This document shows positions 24,576 to 34,200 of a DNA stretch of 61,075 bases, piece after piece. The notes under the pieces were generated by a model. The model was not told where the DNA came from. It saw nothing but the letters and a program-made list of their open reading frames with translations, and did not search any database. Position 1 is the stretch's first letter. The number at the start of each line of letters is the position of its first letter. Origin of the DNA: a virus; IMG/VR virus record IMGVR_UViG_3300010354_000093, positions 1 to 61,075 of that record; one strand, written 5' to 3'. Position numbers and translations under genes: made by a program.

Positions 24576-26081
24576 TTAGACCCTAGTTACAGTTAGCGGA
24601 TTTGATCCGCTAAACGGCCATCTTAAATATCGATTAGCGGCACCTTGTAAACTTAGTGTGTCAGTATATGTTGTTGTACCAGAATCGCTCATTCTTCCCT
24701 GGGTGGCTGTAGTTGTAACCCAATTAATACAATCATAAGCATCGTAATCTCGTCGACTTTCAAGCAAACAAGCTAGAACTCCAGCAACTTGGGGTGAGGC
24801 CATGCTTGTGCCTTGTATTTTTTTAATATAAAATGTAGGATCATCAGGATGAGATACTGAACCTGACCCTAAGGTAGCTGTTAATGGCATTGCAGACTGA
24901 ACAGCTTCACCTGGAGCAAAAACTGTTATGCCTGGGCCGCAACAACTAAAGTTACTCTTATATTCAGTATTAGCAGCTCTTATTGCACCAACAGTAATAA
25001 CTCCGTTTGGGCCATTAGGAGTAGACCCCCTGTGATAGTATCTGTTCGCGCCACCTGATGTAAAATAATTATTATAATCTAATCCCCCAGAAACATCTAT
25101 TTTATGTGTATCATTTCCGGCGGCTGCGACTAAAATAATACCAGCTGAAATACAACTATCTATATCTGCATCGACACTAGCTACTCGAACTGGGTGAGTG
25201 TAAGCATTATATGTAGAACTAAAGTTATAAGAAGTTTGCACCATGCCATACTGGCTCTGAGCAGTTGTGCCAGTCCACGATGTTCCCCTATAATTGCCAC
25301 CAGTAATACCTGAATACAAATTAAAATACCCCCAACTCATATTAACAACTGTAGGATTTTTGTTTGTTTTTAATAAATGCCAGTTTCGAATCATATTGAA
25401 CGCGGCACTAGTACCAAATGCATCGGTATCAAATATTTTTATAGCATATATGTTGGATTCTTTTGCCCATCCGTAACGCCGACCTGCTACTGTGCCGGCG
25501 CAATGGGTTCCGTGTCCGTAAGTATCGGTATAGTGTTGGGCACCTTGAGTATATGTTCCCGATAAACCAGATGCGACGGGCCAGTTAATTTGATTAAGTC
25601 TGTCTGTTATACCATCTTGCGCCTTCCACTCCGGGTGACCGACCTGTATACCCGAGTCCATAATTACCGAGTCAACATTTTTTCCTGTAGCAACATACGG
25701 ATGTTGATATGTTAATGTTGTTCCAGAGAACGGATTAGAGTTATTAATACATGCAGGTATTGCCCAAGCGTAATCACTATTGCTCTGAGTAGTCGATCTA
25801 GAATATGTTCTGCTTGAATCTAATGTATGATGCTTGAGGAAAATACCGTTTTCTTGTTTAGACCCGTAACGAACATCAGTTATGCGAGGGTCATTTTTCA
25901 AAAATTCAACTTCTTTCTGTGTTAAAACAACATCAAAGTTTCTTTCGCTTTCATTTTTTTCATTCCACATTTCAACCTTGCGGCCTAATGCTTTTCCAGA
26001 AACAATATCATCCATTAAAGCATCTACGTCGACACCTTTTTCTGCTGTTACAACACAACGATTTTGATCTTCAGTAGTCAT
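24576..26081 (-). CDS. subtilisin-like serine protease (S8), virion-associated candidate 2
   Basis: The ATG at 26081 starts two bases after the upstream fibre stop; earlier starts would run back through that gene. The 501-residue protein has an N-terminal inhibitor-I9-like propeptide (about 1-80, FDVVLTQKEVEFLKNDPRI) and a full S8 catalytic domain: D142 in VIMDSGIQVGHPEW, H190 in YGHGTHCAG, oxyanion-type AAAGND, and S426 in GTSMASPQ. No signal peptide is visible, so it is not an ordinary exported protease; position among fibre genes suggests incorporation in the virion. It may mature fibres or cut host surface proteins. Confidence 0.88.
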   Translation of the reverse strand: MTTEDQNRCVVTAEKGVDVDALMDDIVSGKALGRKVEMWNEKNESERNFDVVLTQKEVEFLKNDPRITDVRYGSKQENGIFLKHHTLDSSRTYSRSTTQSNSDYAWAIPACINNSNPFSGTTLTYQHPYVATGKNVDSVIMDSGIQVGHPEWKAQDGITDRLNQINWPVASGLSGTYTQGAQHYTDTYGHGTHCAGTVAGRRYGWAKESNIYAIKIFDTDAFGTSAAFNMIRNWHLLKTNKNPTVVNMSWGYFNLYSGITGGNYRGTSWTGTTAQSQYGMVQTSYNFSSTYNAYTHPVRVASVDADIDSCISAGIILVAAAGNDTHKIDVSGGLDYNNYFTSGGANRYYHRGSTPNGPNGVITVGAIRAANTEYKSNFSCCGPGITVFAPGEAVQSAMPLTATLGSGSVSHPDDPTFYIKKIQGTSMASPQVAGVLACLLESRRDYDAYDCINWVTTTATQGRMSDSGTTTYTDTLSLQGAANRYLRWPFSGSNPLTVTRV

Positions 26082-26082
26082 A

Positions 26083-27279
26083 TTAATATAAAGCGTTCCA
26101 ACTTGTTCCGTTATAAAATACAGGATAAGCTCCGCCAGTTCCCTTTGAAGCAGGATCCCAATTAGTTCTGTCTGCAACAGCAAATACACCGGCGCTTATT
26201 CCAGTAGGAGCAGCTGACAATGGAGATAACCTTAAAAATTTACTTGCTTCAACTGCTCCTTGAACTACCATCGATCCAGTCGAACTACCTGTTGCAAATA
26301 CAAAATCACTAGCAGAAGTGTATGTAGGAACCCCAGTACCAGAACTGGTCAAAGTTGTTGCTGTTACTGTGCCCCCTACTGTTAAATTTGTGCCGTCAAA
26401 CGTTAAATTTGCACTACCAGCAAATGCTCCGTTATTATTAAATTGAACTTGAGTATTAGATCCCCCTGGATTTGTTGATCCGCCACCGCCACCGCCTGCT
26501 GCCGAAATAGTTATAGTATCTGTAGTAGCATTTGTAGTGATAGTAATATTAGCGCCTGCAACAAATGTTAAAGTATCTATACTACTGTCTGCAACAATGT
26601 TACTTTGTCCAGCTACAGCAATAGTGTTAAAAGAGTTTACTGTTCCAGTAGCAGCAATTGTTACAGAATCTGTATTAGCATCAGTGGTTAAAGAAATACC
26701 AGAACCGGCAACTAAAGTTAAAATATCTTCCGGAACGTCTGCAATAGCATCTGCCTGGCCAGTAATACGAATTGTCCCAAAAGAGCTTGGTAATGCCGGA
26801 GATCCTTGATCAGCAGCAGTTATAGTAATCGAGTCTGTTGCAGCATTTGTAGTAATGGTGATATTATTGCCTGCTACTAAAGTTAACACATCGGTAGGGC
26901 TATTTGCAAGAACACTACTTTGTCCTGATACTGCTATTGTTGAAAATGAGTTTGATGGAGGGCTTCCGCCGGCGCCAATGTCGTCTTCGCCGTTATACCA
27001 AGCTGTTCCATTATATTTTAACACTTGTCCAGATAGCGGAGTATTGATTACAACATCGGTGAGTCCGTCTAAATTCGATGCGCCACTTCCTCCTCCACCG
27101 CCGTTTGCTAAAACCCAGGCACGAGTAGCTAGTATCGATCCTCCAATTAAAGACCCGTTGTATACTCTTAAGGTATTACTACTAGAGTCCCAAAAAACTT
27201 CCCCTGGTTCATAGGCAAACTTGTTTAAAGTTTGCGTGCCTTGCGATTTTAATCTAACTGAGCGTAACGGTGTTGTCAT
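26083..27279 (-). CDS. tail fibre-like protein with threefold internal repeat
   Basis: A 398-residue fibre-type protein. The N-terminus (LNKFAYEPGEVFWDSSSNTLRVYNG) is an attachment module, followed by a Gly-rich hinge. Three copies of about 45 residues follow (F-x-TI-x-V-x-GQS ... D-x-LTLVAG-x-x-I-x-ITTNA-x-TDSITI-x-A), then a second Gly-rich hinge and a beta-rich tip with SKFLRLSPLSAAPTGIS. It lies between the two subtilase genes, forming a fibre/subtilase/fibre/subtilase order. Confidence 0.75.
   Translation of the reverse strand: MTTPLRSVRLKSQGTQTLNKFAYEPGEVFWDSSSNTLRVYNGSLIGGSILATRAWVLANGGGGGSGASNLDGLTDVVINTPLSGQVLKYNGTAWYNGEDDIGAGGSPPSNSFSTIAVSGQSSVLANSPTDVLTLVAGNNITITTNAATDSITITAADQGSPALPSSFGTIRITGQADAIADVPEDILTLVAGSGISLTTDANTDSVTIAATGTVNSFNTIAVAGQSNIVADSSIDTLTFVAGANITITTNATTDTITISAAGGGGGGSTNPGGSNTQVQFNNNGAFAGSANLTFDGTNLTVGGTVTATTLTSSGTGVPTYTSASDFVFATGSSTGSMVVQGAVEASKFLRLSPLSAAPTGISAGVFAVADRTNWDPASKGTGGAYPVFYNGTSWNALY
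26500..26950 (-). repeat. three tandem coding repeats in the fibre gene
   Basis: About 135-150 bases each, encoding the GQS ... LVAG ... ITTNA ... SITI module. The copies have diverged at DNA level, so they are old; low-complexity shaft repeats rather than a mobile or CRISPR array. Confidence 0.72.
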
Positions 27280-27293
27280 ATTTCAATCTCGTT

Positions 27294-29981
27294 TTAATTT
27301 ACTAAAATATCTATATTAGGAGCCGGATATATTCCTAATCTTACATTCATAGTCAGTGCAAATGTTGTTGTCATGGTTATTGGTAACGACCCAGCATTAT
27401 TATTAACTGTAATTGTACCTGTTAACGGCACATTTAATGATGTTCTACTAAACGGATACACAGATCCGCCCGGACTTTGAAATGCCCATCTTGCATTTAC
27501 TCCTGTGTGTACATCGATCTGGTTACTAGTATTTTCATAAAATACTGCTTCGTACACCATGTTAGGATTTCCTAATGTGCCGGAGACAGAATTAGTTCCT
27601 TCCCATCTAATTCTAAAAGTTCTATTTGGTGCTACGCCTTCCTCACCGTAATATATTCGTTGACAACTATTATCATTTGCAGAAATCATTATCTTTGGAA
27701 TAGCAGGGTTAGAACTACTTAATTGAGAATAGTTCGATGAACCAGCACCAAATGTAATGTAAGTGTTTGTTCCTACATAAATTGTGTTGTATGTTTGATT
27801 TAAAAAACTAATGCTAAAAGGAAGTGGAACTGTCCAATACCCGTCATCAGAATTTCCTGTGAATGTTAAGCCAGCCGGGGCAGATGGCGTCGACGACAAC
27901 AAACTTGCTGGGCCAATAATCGAATTTGTAATACTAATTCTCGAGCCGGCAGTTGGAGTAGTAGTTGTAATCCTATTTCCAGTATTTGGGCGTGTGTCAA
28001 AGCTATCGGTATTAGTAACTCTTGTGTCAGTTGTATAGATTCCACTAAAACCAGATTCAACTAACACTGGAGATCCGCCTGCTCTAGGTTTAGCAGTAAT
28101 AATATAAGGAACAACTGTACCATTTGGTATATTTGCTGTTGATAAGTTTACTGTAACGGTCCCATTATTAATGACTGAACTTACATCAGAAGTTAAATTA
28201 AACGTTGCTTGATTATTATAGCTGTAGAGTGTTCTTTTTCGAGGAACAATTTGGCCAGACACTGGCCTATGTGCCGCAGTTATTTCTGGAAATGGAACTG
28301 TATGATAACCTCCTACATCAAGCGTTGGTACTCGTGTTCCGACTAATAGTAATACTTGTTTATTACTTGCTGGATTAAATGTTAATCCAGCATCTTTACT
28401 ATCCTGGGCGCCACCGTTTGAACTTTGTAAAGTTGGTGGACACATTGCTTTTAAATACTCTCGAGCTTCTTTTTGAGTCATTCTAGGATATTTTTCAGCT
28501 AAACATGCAAGAACACCAGTGGTTTGTGGACCACTCATGCTAGTACCTGGACATTTTTTAAAATTGTTATTAATTGTGTCTGTTCCAGCAAGTGATTCTA
28601 TTCTTGAATCCGGAGCTGCTATAGAGTCATATAATGTAGTGCCGGTACTCCATATACTTTGTATACCTGAACCTGGTGCCCAGCAATCAATTCGTGGGCC
28701 ATAGTTACTAAATTCTGCTTTAAAGTCTCCAGATTCAATACCAGTCGAACTATAAATGCTTGCTCCAGAAGTTTCATTGTGTTGCCCCATGGCGCCTGAA
28801 CAAATAATTTTAGTTTCTTCTGTGCCACCATCTGCGGCACCAGGACTACTGCCACGATGGATGTAATAAGTTGTGTTGTTGTAAATCATTGTGTTGTCGT
28901 AATCTAAGCCGCCAACTACATCTTCGTAAAAATAACTATTTCCAGCACTAGCAACAATGATAATTCCTTCTGCCATAGCATCGATCATATCGATATCAGT
29001 TCCAGTATCTCGAGTTGGAAACGCTCCGCCGATATTTAATCTAGCAATATTTTGCAGAACATTAGAGTCCCATACATAAGATCCGTTTGAGCCGCTAGTT
29101 GGAAAATAATCAACACCTCTTATAGTTAACTTTGAAATGGAAGCAGAGTTTAATGAGCCTCCCCTATAACCCCAACTGTTATTCATCACTGTAGGATTCT
29201 TAACACCAGTTAACGGATTAATTGGTTTGTTTTTATGGAACTCCCTGACATAATCGATACTATCATAAAATGTAATATTATAGATATTTGCATCTCTGGC
29301 CCAACCCTGAGTATTGCCTGCGGTTGTTCCTGATGTGTGTGCGCCATGTTGTTGCAATCGTTCGCCTGGATAGTCGTAATACCCTATTGCGCCGCCTGTA
29401 ACAACAGGATTATGAATAAACCAATTATACTCAACCATTCTGCTGTAACCGGTTCCGTTGGCATTTTGTGCATACTCATAGGTAGTTGGATACGGTGCAC
29501 CGTCATCCATAATAACAACATCAACATTTTTTCCTGAACAGTCAACCAACAATGAAGCTGCTTGTTGTACCGTACCGTCGATCCCCCAATTTGTAATATT
29601 AGATTTTTTTAAACATCTAACAAATCCCCAATTTATATCGCCTGCATCGCTTGCAACACGTTTATCAAAATTTGACGAAGTTTGATTGAAACCAAAAGTT
29701 CCTCTAATTAAACCTAAATCTCTATAATTTAATTCTACTGTTAATACACGAGGATCTTTTTTAATAAGAGCCGCCTCATCATAACTTAACATATAATGTG
29801 TGTTACGGCTGATAGGTCTTCTGTTGACGCATTCAACCATCCTGTCAGGAATATAAAGATTCCCTCCTGGATTTTCCATATCTTTATAAAAATCGTCAGC
29901 ATCGTCCATACTCTTAAGAGTTACAATATACTCTTTAAGGCTTTGATCTTCCGGATTACCTAAGTGTGGAATTGGATCCAT
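27294..29981 (-). CDS. large subtilisin-like protease with C-terminal beta domains, virion-associated candidate 1
   Basis: An 895-residue S8-family protein. An N-terminal propeptide-like domain (about 14-90, EYIVTLKSMDDADDFY) precedes the catalytic domain: D159 in VVIMDDGAP, H212 in QQHGAHTSGTTAG, IVASAGNSYF, and S481 in GTSMSGPQ. Residues about 550-895 are beta-sandwich type; one part (PFSISFLNQTYNTIYVGTNTY ending short of an IRWEG...YEAVFYENTS block) resembles nidogen-like domains of adhesins. It is about twice the length of its neighbour and lacks a signal peptide. Placed directly after a repeat fibre in the late transcript, it may be a particle-borne protease. Confidence 0.87.
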   Translation of the reverse strand: MDPIPHLGNPEDQSLKEYIVTLKSMDDADDFYKDMENPGGNLYIPDRMVECVNRRPISRNTHYMLSYDEAALIKKDPRVLTVELNYRDLGLIRGTFGFNQTSSNFDKRVASDAGDINWGFVRCLKKSNITNWGIDGTVQQAASLLVDCSGKNVDVVIMDDGAPYPTTYEYAQNANGTGYSRMVEYNWFIHNPVVTGGAIGYYDYPGERLQQHGAHTSGTTAGNTQGWARDANIYNITFYDSIDYVREFHKNKPINPLTGVKNPTVMNNSWGYRGGSLNSASISKLTIRGVDYFPTSGSNGSYVWDSNVLQNIARLNIGGAFPTRDTGTDIDMIDAMAEGIIIVASAGNSYFYEDVVGGLDYDNTMIYNNTTYYIHRGSSPGAADGGTEETKIICSGAMGQHNETSGASIYSSTGIESGDFKAEFSNYGPRIDCWAPGSGIQSIWSTGTTLYDSIAAPDSRIESLAGTDTINNNFKKCPGTSMSGPQTTGVLACLAEKYPRMTQKEAREYLKAMCPPTLQSSNGGAQDSKDAGLTFNPASNKQVLLLVGTRVPTLDVGGYHTVPFPEITAAHRPVSGQIVPRKRTLYSYNNQATFNLTSDVSSVINNGTVTVNLSTANIPNGTVVPYIITAKPRAGGSPVLVESGFSGIYTTDTRVTNTDSFDTRPNTGNRITTTTPTAGSRISITNSIIGPASLLSSTPSAPAGLTFTGNSDDGYWTVPLPFSISFLNQTYNTIYVGTNTYITFGAGSSNYSQLSSSNPAIPKIMISANDNSCQRIYYGEEGVAPNRTFRIRWEGTNSVSGTLGNPNMVYEAVFYENTSNQIDVHTGVNARWAFQSPGGSVYPFSRTSLNVPLTGTITVNNNAGSLPITMTTTFALTMNVRLGIYPAPNIDILVN

Positions 29982-29982
29982 G

Positions 29983-31251
29983 TTATACCTCTAATTGCAA
30001 CAATGTTAATGTAACAGTAATTGTTGTTGACGACCCGCTTTTATTAGTAACTGCAACCGGAATGCTAGTTGTCGGAGTTCCTTCGTTGTTAAATCCTAAA
30101 ACAGCTGGAGTAACCACTACTGTTTGACTTCCGGTTGTAATAAATTCTGCTAGAACACCGCTTCCAGGAGCAGGATCTGTTAAAATATCTCTACTAGCGT
30201 CTGATGTCCTTGACGCAACATCGCTATATAATCTTACCCAAGCCGCTGCACTTGTTTGAATTTTTAATACCATATAGGATTTAAATCCGGTAATAGTTAT
30301 ATTACCTGTTGCATTATTTGCAATACTTGAAGTAGTTGCCGAAGCCGTTGTTCTACTGTAGGCTCCACCGGTACCTGCGACAGCAGCAAAAGAAAATTGT
30401 CCTGCACCATTAGTTGTTAAGAATGTTCCAGGTAATCCGTCAGCAATACCTAAATTTAATATGCTAGTTGGAATAGTTGGTTTACCAGTTAAATCTTGAT
30501 ATAATCCCGAGACTGCTACAATAGAAAAAGCCGGTCTATTTTGTATTGCAGACCATTCAACAACACCAACACCAGTTGAACTAATTACTCCGTTTGCGTC
30601 AATAGTAATAGACGCTCCGTCAACTTTAATTCCGCCTAGTGTTCCGCCGCTGCCAGTACCTGCGGTTGGCAGGGTATATTGTGTTGGAATAGTAGGTTTG
30701 TTTGTTAAATCAGTATAGCTTCCACTAGTTGCCACAGTTGCAAACGTTGGTTTTCCTGAGATATTTGCCCAAGCTAGCGAAGTTAAAGTAATATACCCAG
30801 AGCCATTAATAAGCTGATTCGTGTTGTTAGGTATTGTTGGTTTGTTTGTTAAATCATTATAGCTACCGCTAAAAAGTACAGGCTTGTTTGTTAAATCATT
30901 ATAATTGCCGCTAAAAAATGTAGGCTTGTTACTTAAATCGTCGTAGCTACCGCTTGTTGCTACCAAGGATAAAGAAGGTGTGTTATCTAAATCAAAATAG
31001 CTGCCTGAAGCGGCTACATCTGACAATGTGGGTTTATTCGTTAAATCAGTATAGCTTCCACTAAACAAAACTGGTTTGTTCAATATTTCAGCAAGTCCAG
31101 ATGTGGCATTCCAATCAGCATTGACTTGACCAGTTTCCATAAACTGATATAACTCTGTGAAATTATCATTTATTTTTTGAGCACCAGATCTTAACGTATC
31201 GCCTGATCCGTCATTTGCTGTAACTCCTGCATTAATTACTTGTTGCGACAT
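29983..31251 (-). CDS. tail fibre-like protein with GSYxDLTNKP repeats
   Basis: I take the ATG at 31251 (AAGGA eight bases upstream, MSQQVINAGVTANDGSG) rather than a TTG six codons earlier inside the giant gene. The 422-residue protein starts with a fibre/baseplate-attachment motif (INAGVTANDGSGDTLRSGAQKINDNF) common at phage fibre N-termini. Seven copies of a SGSYxDLxNKP element follow, then a beta-rich tip. These repeats make a thin triple-stranded shaft. Placed between the giant protein and the first subtilase. Confidence 0.78.
   Translation of the reverse strand: MSQQVINAGVTANDGSGDTLRSGAQKINDNFTELYQFMETGQVNADWNATSGLAEILNKPVLFSGSYTDLTNKPTLSDVAASGSYFDLDNTPSLSLVATSGSYDDLSNKPTFFSGNYNDLTNKPVLFSGSYNDLTNKPTIPNNTNQLINGSGYITLTSLAWANISGKPTFATVATSGSYTDLTNKPTIPTQYTLPTAGTGSGGTLGGIKVDGASITIDANGVISSTGVGVVEWSAIQNRPAFSIVAVSGLYQDLTGKPTIPTSILNLGIADGLPGTFLTTNGAGQFSFAAVAGTGGAYSRTTASATTSSIANNATGNITITGFKSYMVLKIQTSAAAWVRLYSDVASRTSDASRDILTDPAPGSGVLAEFITTGSQTVVVTPAVLGFNNEGTPTTSIPVAVTNKSGSSTTITVTLTLLQLEV
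30460..31090 (-). repeat. SGSYxDLTNKP shaft repeats
   Basis: Seven irregularly spaced copies, visible on the plus strand as TTGTTTGTTAAATC followed by AGCTACC or AGCTTCC blocks. Coding repeat of a fibre shaft; the near-identical DNA copies make recombination-driven length change likely. Confidence 0.78.
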
Positions 31252-31255
31252 TTTT

Positions 31256-34200
31256 TTATCCTTGGTCAAATGTTATGTCATTGCTATCGAACGAGCCGGC
31301 ACTTGAGTCAAACGTTGAAACAGACTCAGCACTTTGATATTTATTGCTCTCTTGATACCAAATTCCCGGAACAGCTTTTAAGAAAGTTGCTACGCTATTG
31401 TTATCATATAATAAGTTTACTGTTGAATCCCAAATTATACCTTTCTTTCTAACTACAGTTATGTTAATACCGTAATCTAAAGGTGTTTTCAATGTAAGCA
31501 CATTAGTATTTCCATCAACTGTGAATTCAGCATCAAAGTCAATATCTCCTTCAGGACTATCTGGTGCTTGATTAACATTGTAAACTGTATAGTCCGACTT
31601 ACGTAATCTTAAATTACCTATAAAAAATTCCCAATTGGCAGAATCATTTATAAAATTATCTGTACTTGTATGATTAGTCACGCATCTATATGTGTAACTT
31701 CCAACAGTTACAATATTTCCTATAGAATAAGCTACACCTGAAGTCCAATTAGCACCAACATTGTACCCCCCAACAAAAACTTCGATAGAATCTTTTGCAA
31801 GAGTGATAGCATCTTCTGCTGTCATCGAGCTACCCTGATATGTATAAGATGTATCAAAGTTGCCAGGAACAAAGTTTAAATTAACAGTATTAGTACCATC
31901 AGAAATTAATTTTTGTATAATTTGTTCGTTAACATAAGGTATTGTTTCCGAAGGACCAATATCTTGAACAAAACTGTTAACTGGATGAACGTTAGGAGTA
32001 CCTGTTCCTAATGTTCCACGACGTAGTTGACTTAATACATTTCCATTTTTTTGGAAATACTCAATTCGTTCTCCGCGAATTTCGACAATACCTGGCTTGT
32101 TTGCAGACGGGTTAGGAGCGTCGAAATTTGATGCATCTTCAACTTCTATCGAAACATCATTGTACTTTAAAGGTGCTGTTAATTTTGTTTGCTTATACAA
32201 ACTTAATCTCTTGAAATGATCCCTATTCAACATATCCTTAAATTGCATATAAGCTATGCCTGGAGATAGTACATTACTTCCAAAAGTTATAACATTAACT
32301 TCTTGATTTAAAGGAACATAGTCAGTTAGTTTAACTGTAATTTTATCTTCTTTAACTACATAGTCAACGCTAGGAACAAGAAGTTTACCAGCCTGGATTA
32401 CCCACACATAATTCTCATCAATTACAGGATTTCTTAGAGTAATATAACCACCAGTTACACCAACATAACTATAATATTCAGTTGTATCAGGTGTTACAGA
32501 AACAGAAGCATCAACTGTTAAAACTGTTCTTTCAATATCTAAAATATCGTGTTTATAAGAGCTTATAATTTCTACAGTATCCAAATTTGAGTATGCCTGA
32601 GCAAAAGTTATCTGTGCTGGCGTTGCTCCTTGTGGAGGAGTATAAACATACTCGGCATTCTGCAATACATTAACAATTAATTTCTTTCCTTTATACTGAG
32701 CAGCAATACTAGGAGTTATTTTTATATTGATAACGCTTAAATCAATAATATAATCGTTACCTAATGTCAATAGTGTTCCGTCAGCATAAATTTTTAAATC
32801 TGTAATATCAATGCTATAAGGCGGCAATGTTACCGGATCTAAAGAATAGTTATACTTGTTTGCTTTAATCGTGAAGTATTGATTTGTTGGTCCTGTTAAG
32901 AAAGTTTGATTTGCCCTAACAAGAATGTTTGATTCAATTGGTAACGAATCGCCTATTATATTAGACAAGTTATAAGTTAATGAACCATTTGTAGCAACTT
33001 TTTCTGTTTTAGTAACTGCAAATGTTTGTTGATTACCTGCAACGATAGAATAAGTTATTATGCTTCCAGACAGCGGTGCTGCACCGAAACGAATACCTAC
33101 TCTATTTGGACTATCATACGTTTCGTCTGTTTTAAAGATTTGCCCGTTACAAGGTTCTCCATTTAAATATATCAAATAGGACATCTGGTCAAGCCACGGA
33201 GCTTTAGTAATAAATTCCTCTGTTGTACCATTGCCAATAAAATAATCAATATCTAAAATGTTCCCGCCGTTGAATCCAAAACTGTAAACAGAAACAATGC
33301 TCTTAGCAGCAGGTGCCGTTACAAAAGTGATCAAATTATTTTCATAATCAAATGTGTAATCAACTTCACTAGTTTTAACACTATGGACAGAATTTGATAT
33401 TACTTTAACTATAATAGCCTGTTTAGTATTAGGCCTTTGAGATAAAATAAACTCCTCAGTAACACCATTGGCAACAAAATTATCGACCCTCATTGTAGCA
33501 CTTGCTGAATAAGGTTTATCAAATACTTTAATTGAAACTGTGTCAAACAACTGACCCGGTACAACTTCTTCTGGGGCAGGGCTAGTAGTTGGAGTCACAA
33601 AGCCGTCGCCGTCAACAATAATATCTTCTGGTAACAGGCCCGTTGCGGTAGAATATGCAAAATTTCCGCCACTAAGAGCTGTATCATAATCTGATTCTTC
33701 TGGTTTTATAGATCCGTCACTTGTGTTCTTTCTAATAATAATTTGGTCGCCGTCGTTAATTGTATATGTCAACGGTATTGCAATGTCGTAAGCCGGTATT
33801 GTTGGATCAGAACTTATACCAGTCGACACAATAGTTTCCATTATTGCATTAGTGTTTGTTTGGCCTGGGGTATTGTAGTCAGGATCATCTAACCTTACAG
33901 GCTCTAACAACGAGTATACTTCAACCCAAGACTGATCTGGAGCAGGAACTGTAAGTACTGCTATATCAAATCCAGTTAAAGCAAAATCAACATTTTTAAC
34001 TAAATTACGAGTAAAGGTTAATGAGCTTGCCGGATCTATTGATCCGTATAAAATTTGATTTAACCTAACTTGTGTACTGCTAATGATTTGAGTAACTGAG
34101 GTGTTCAGCCCAAGTACACCATTAACTGTTGTTGTTACTATATCACCAATTGCAAGACCTGTTGTACTAGCTACAGTTAGAATATCAACACCTGGTTTAT

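Noticed and set aside
30460-31090. CRISPR-like array
   Set aside because: Repeats are in frame, encode SGSYxDLTNKP and have irregular spacing; they are a fibre shaft.
18594-31251. Diversity-generating retroelement acting on fibre tips
   Set aside because: No reverse transcriptase or template repeat in the window.
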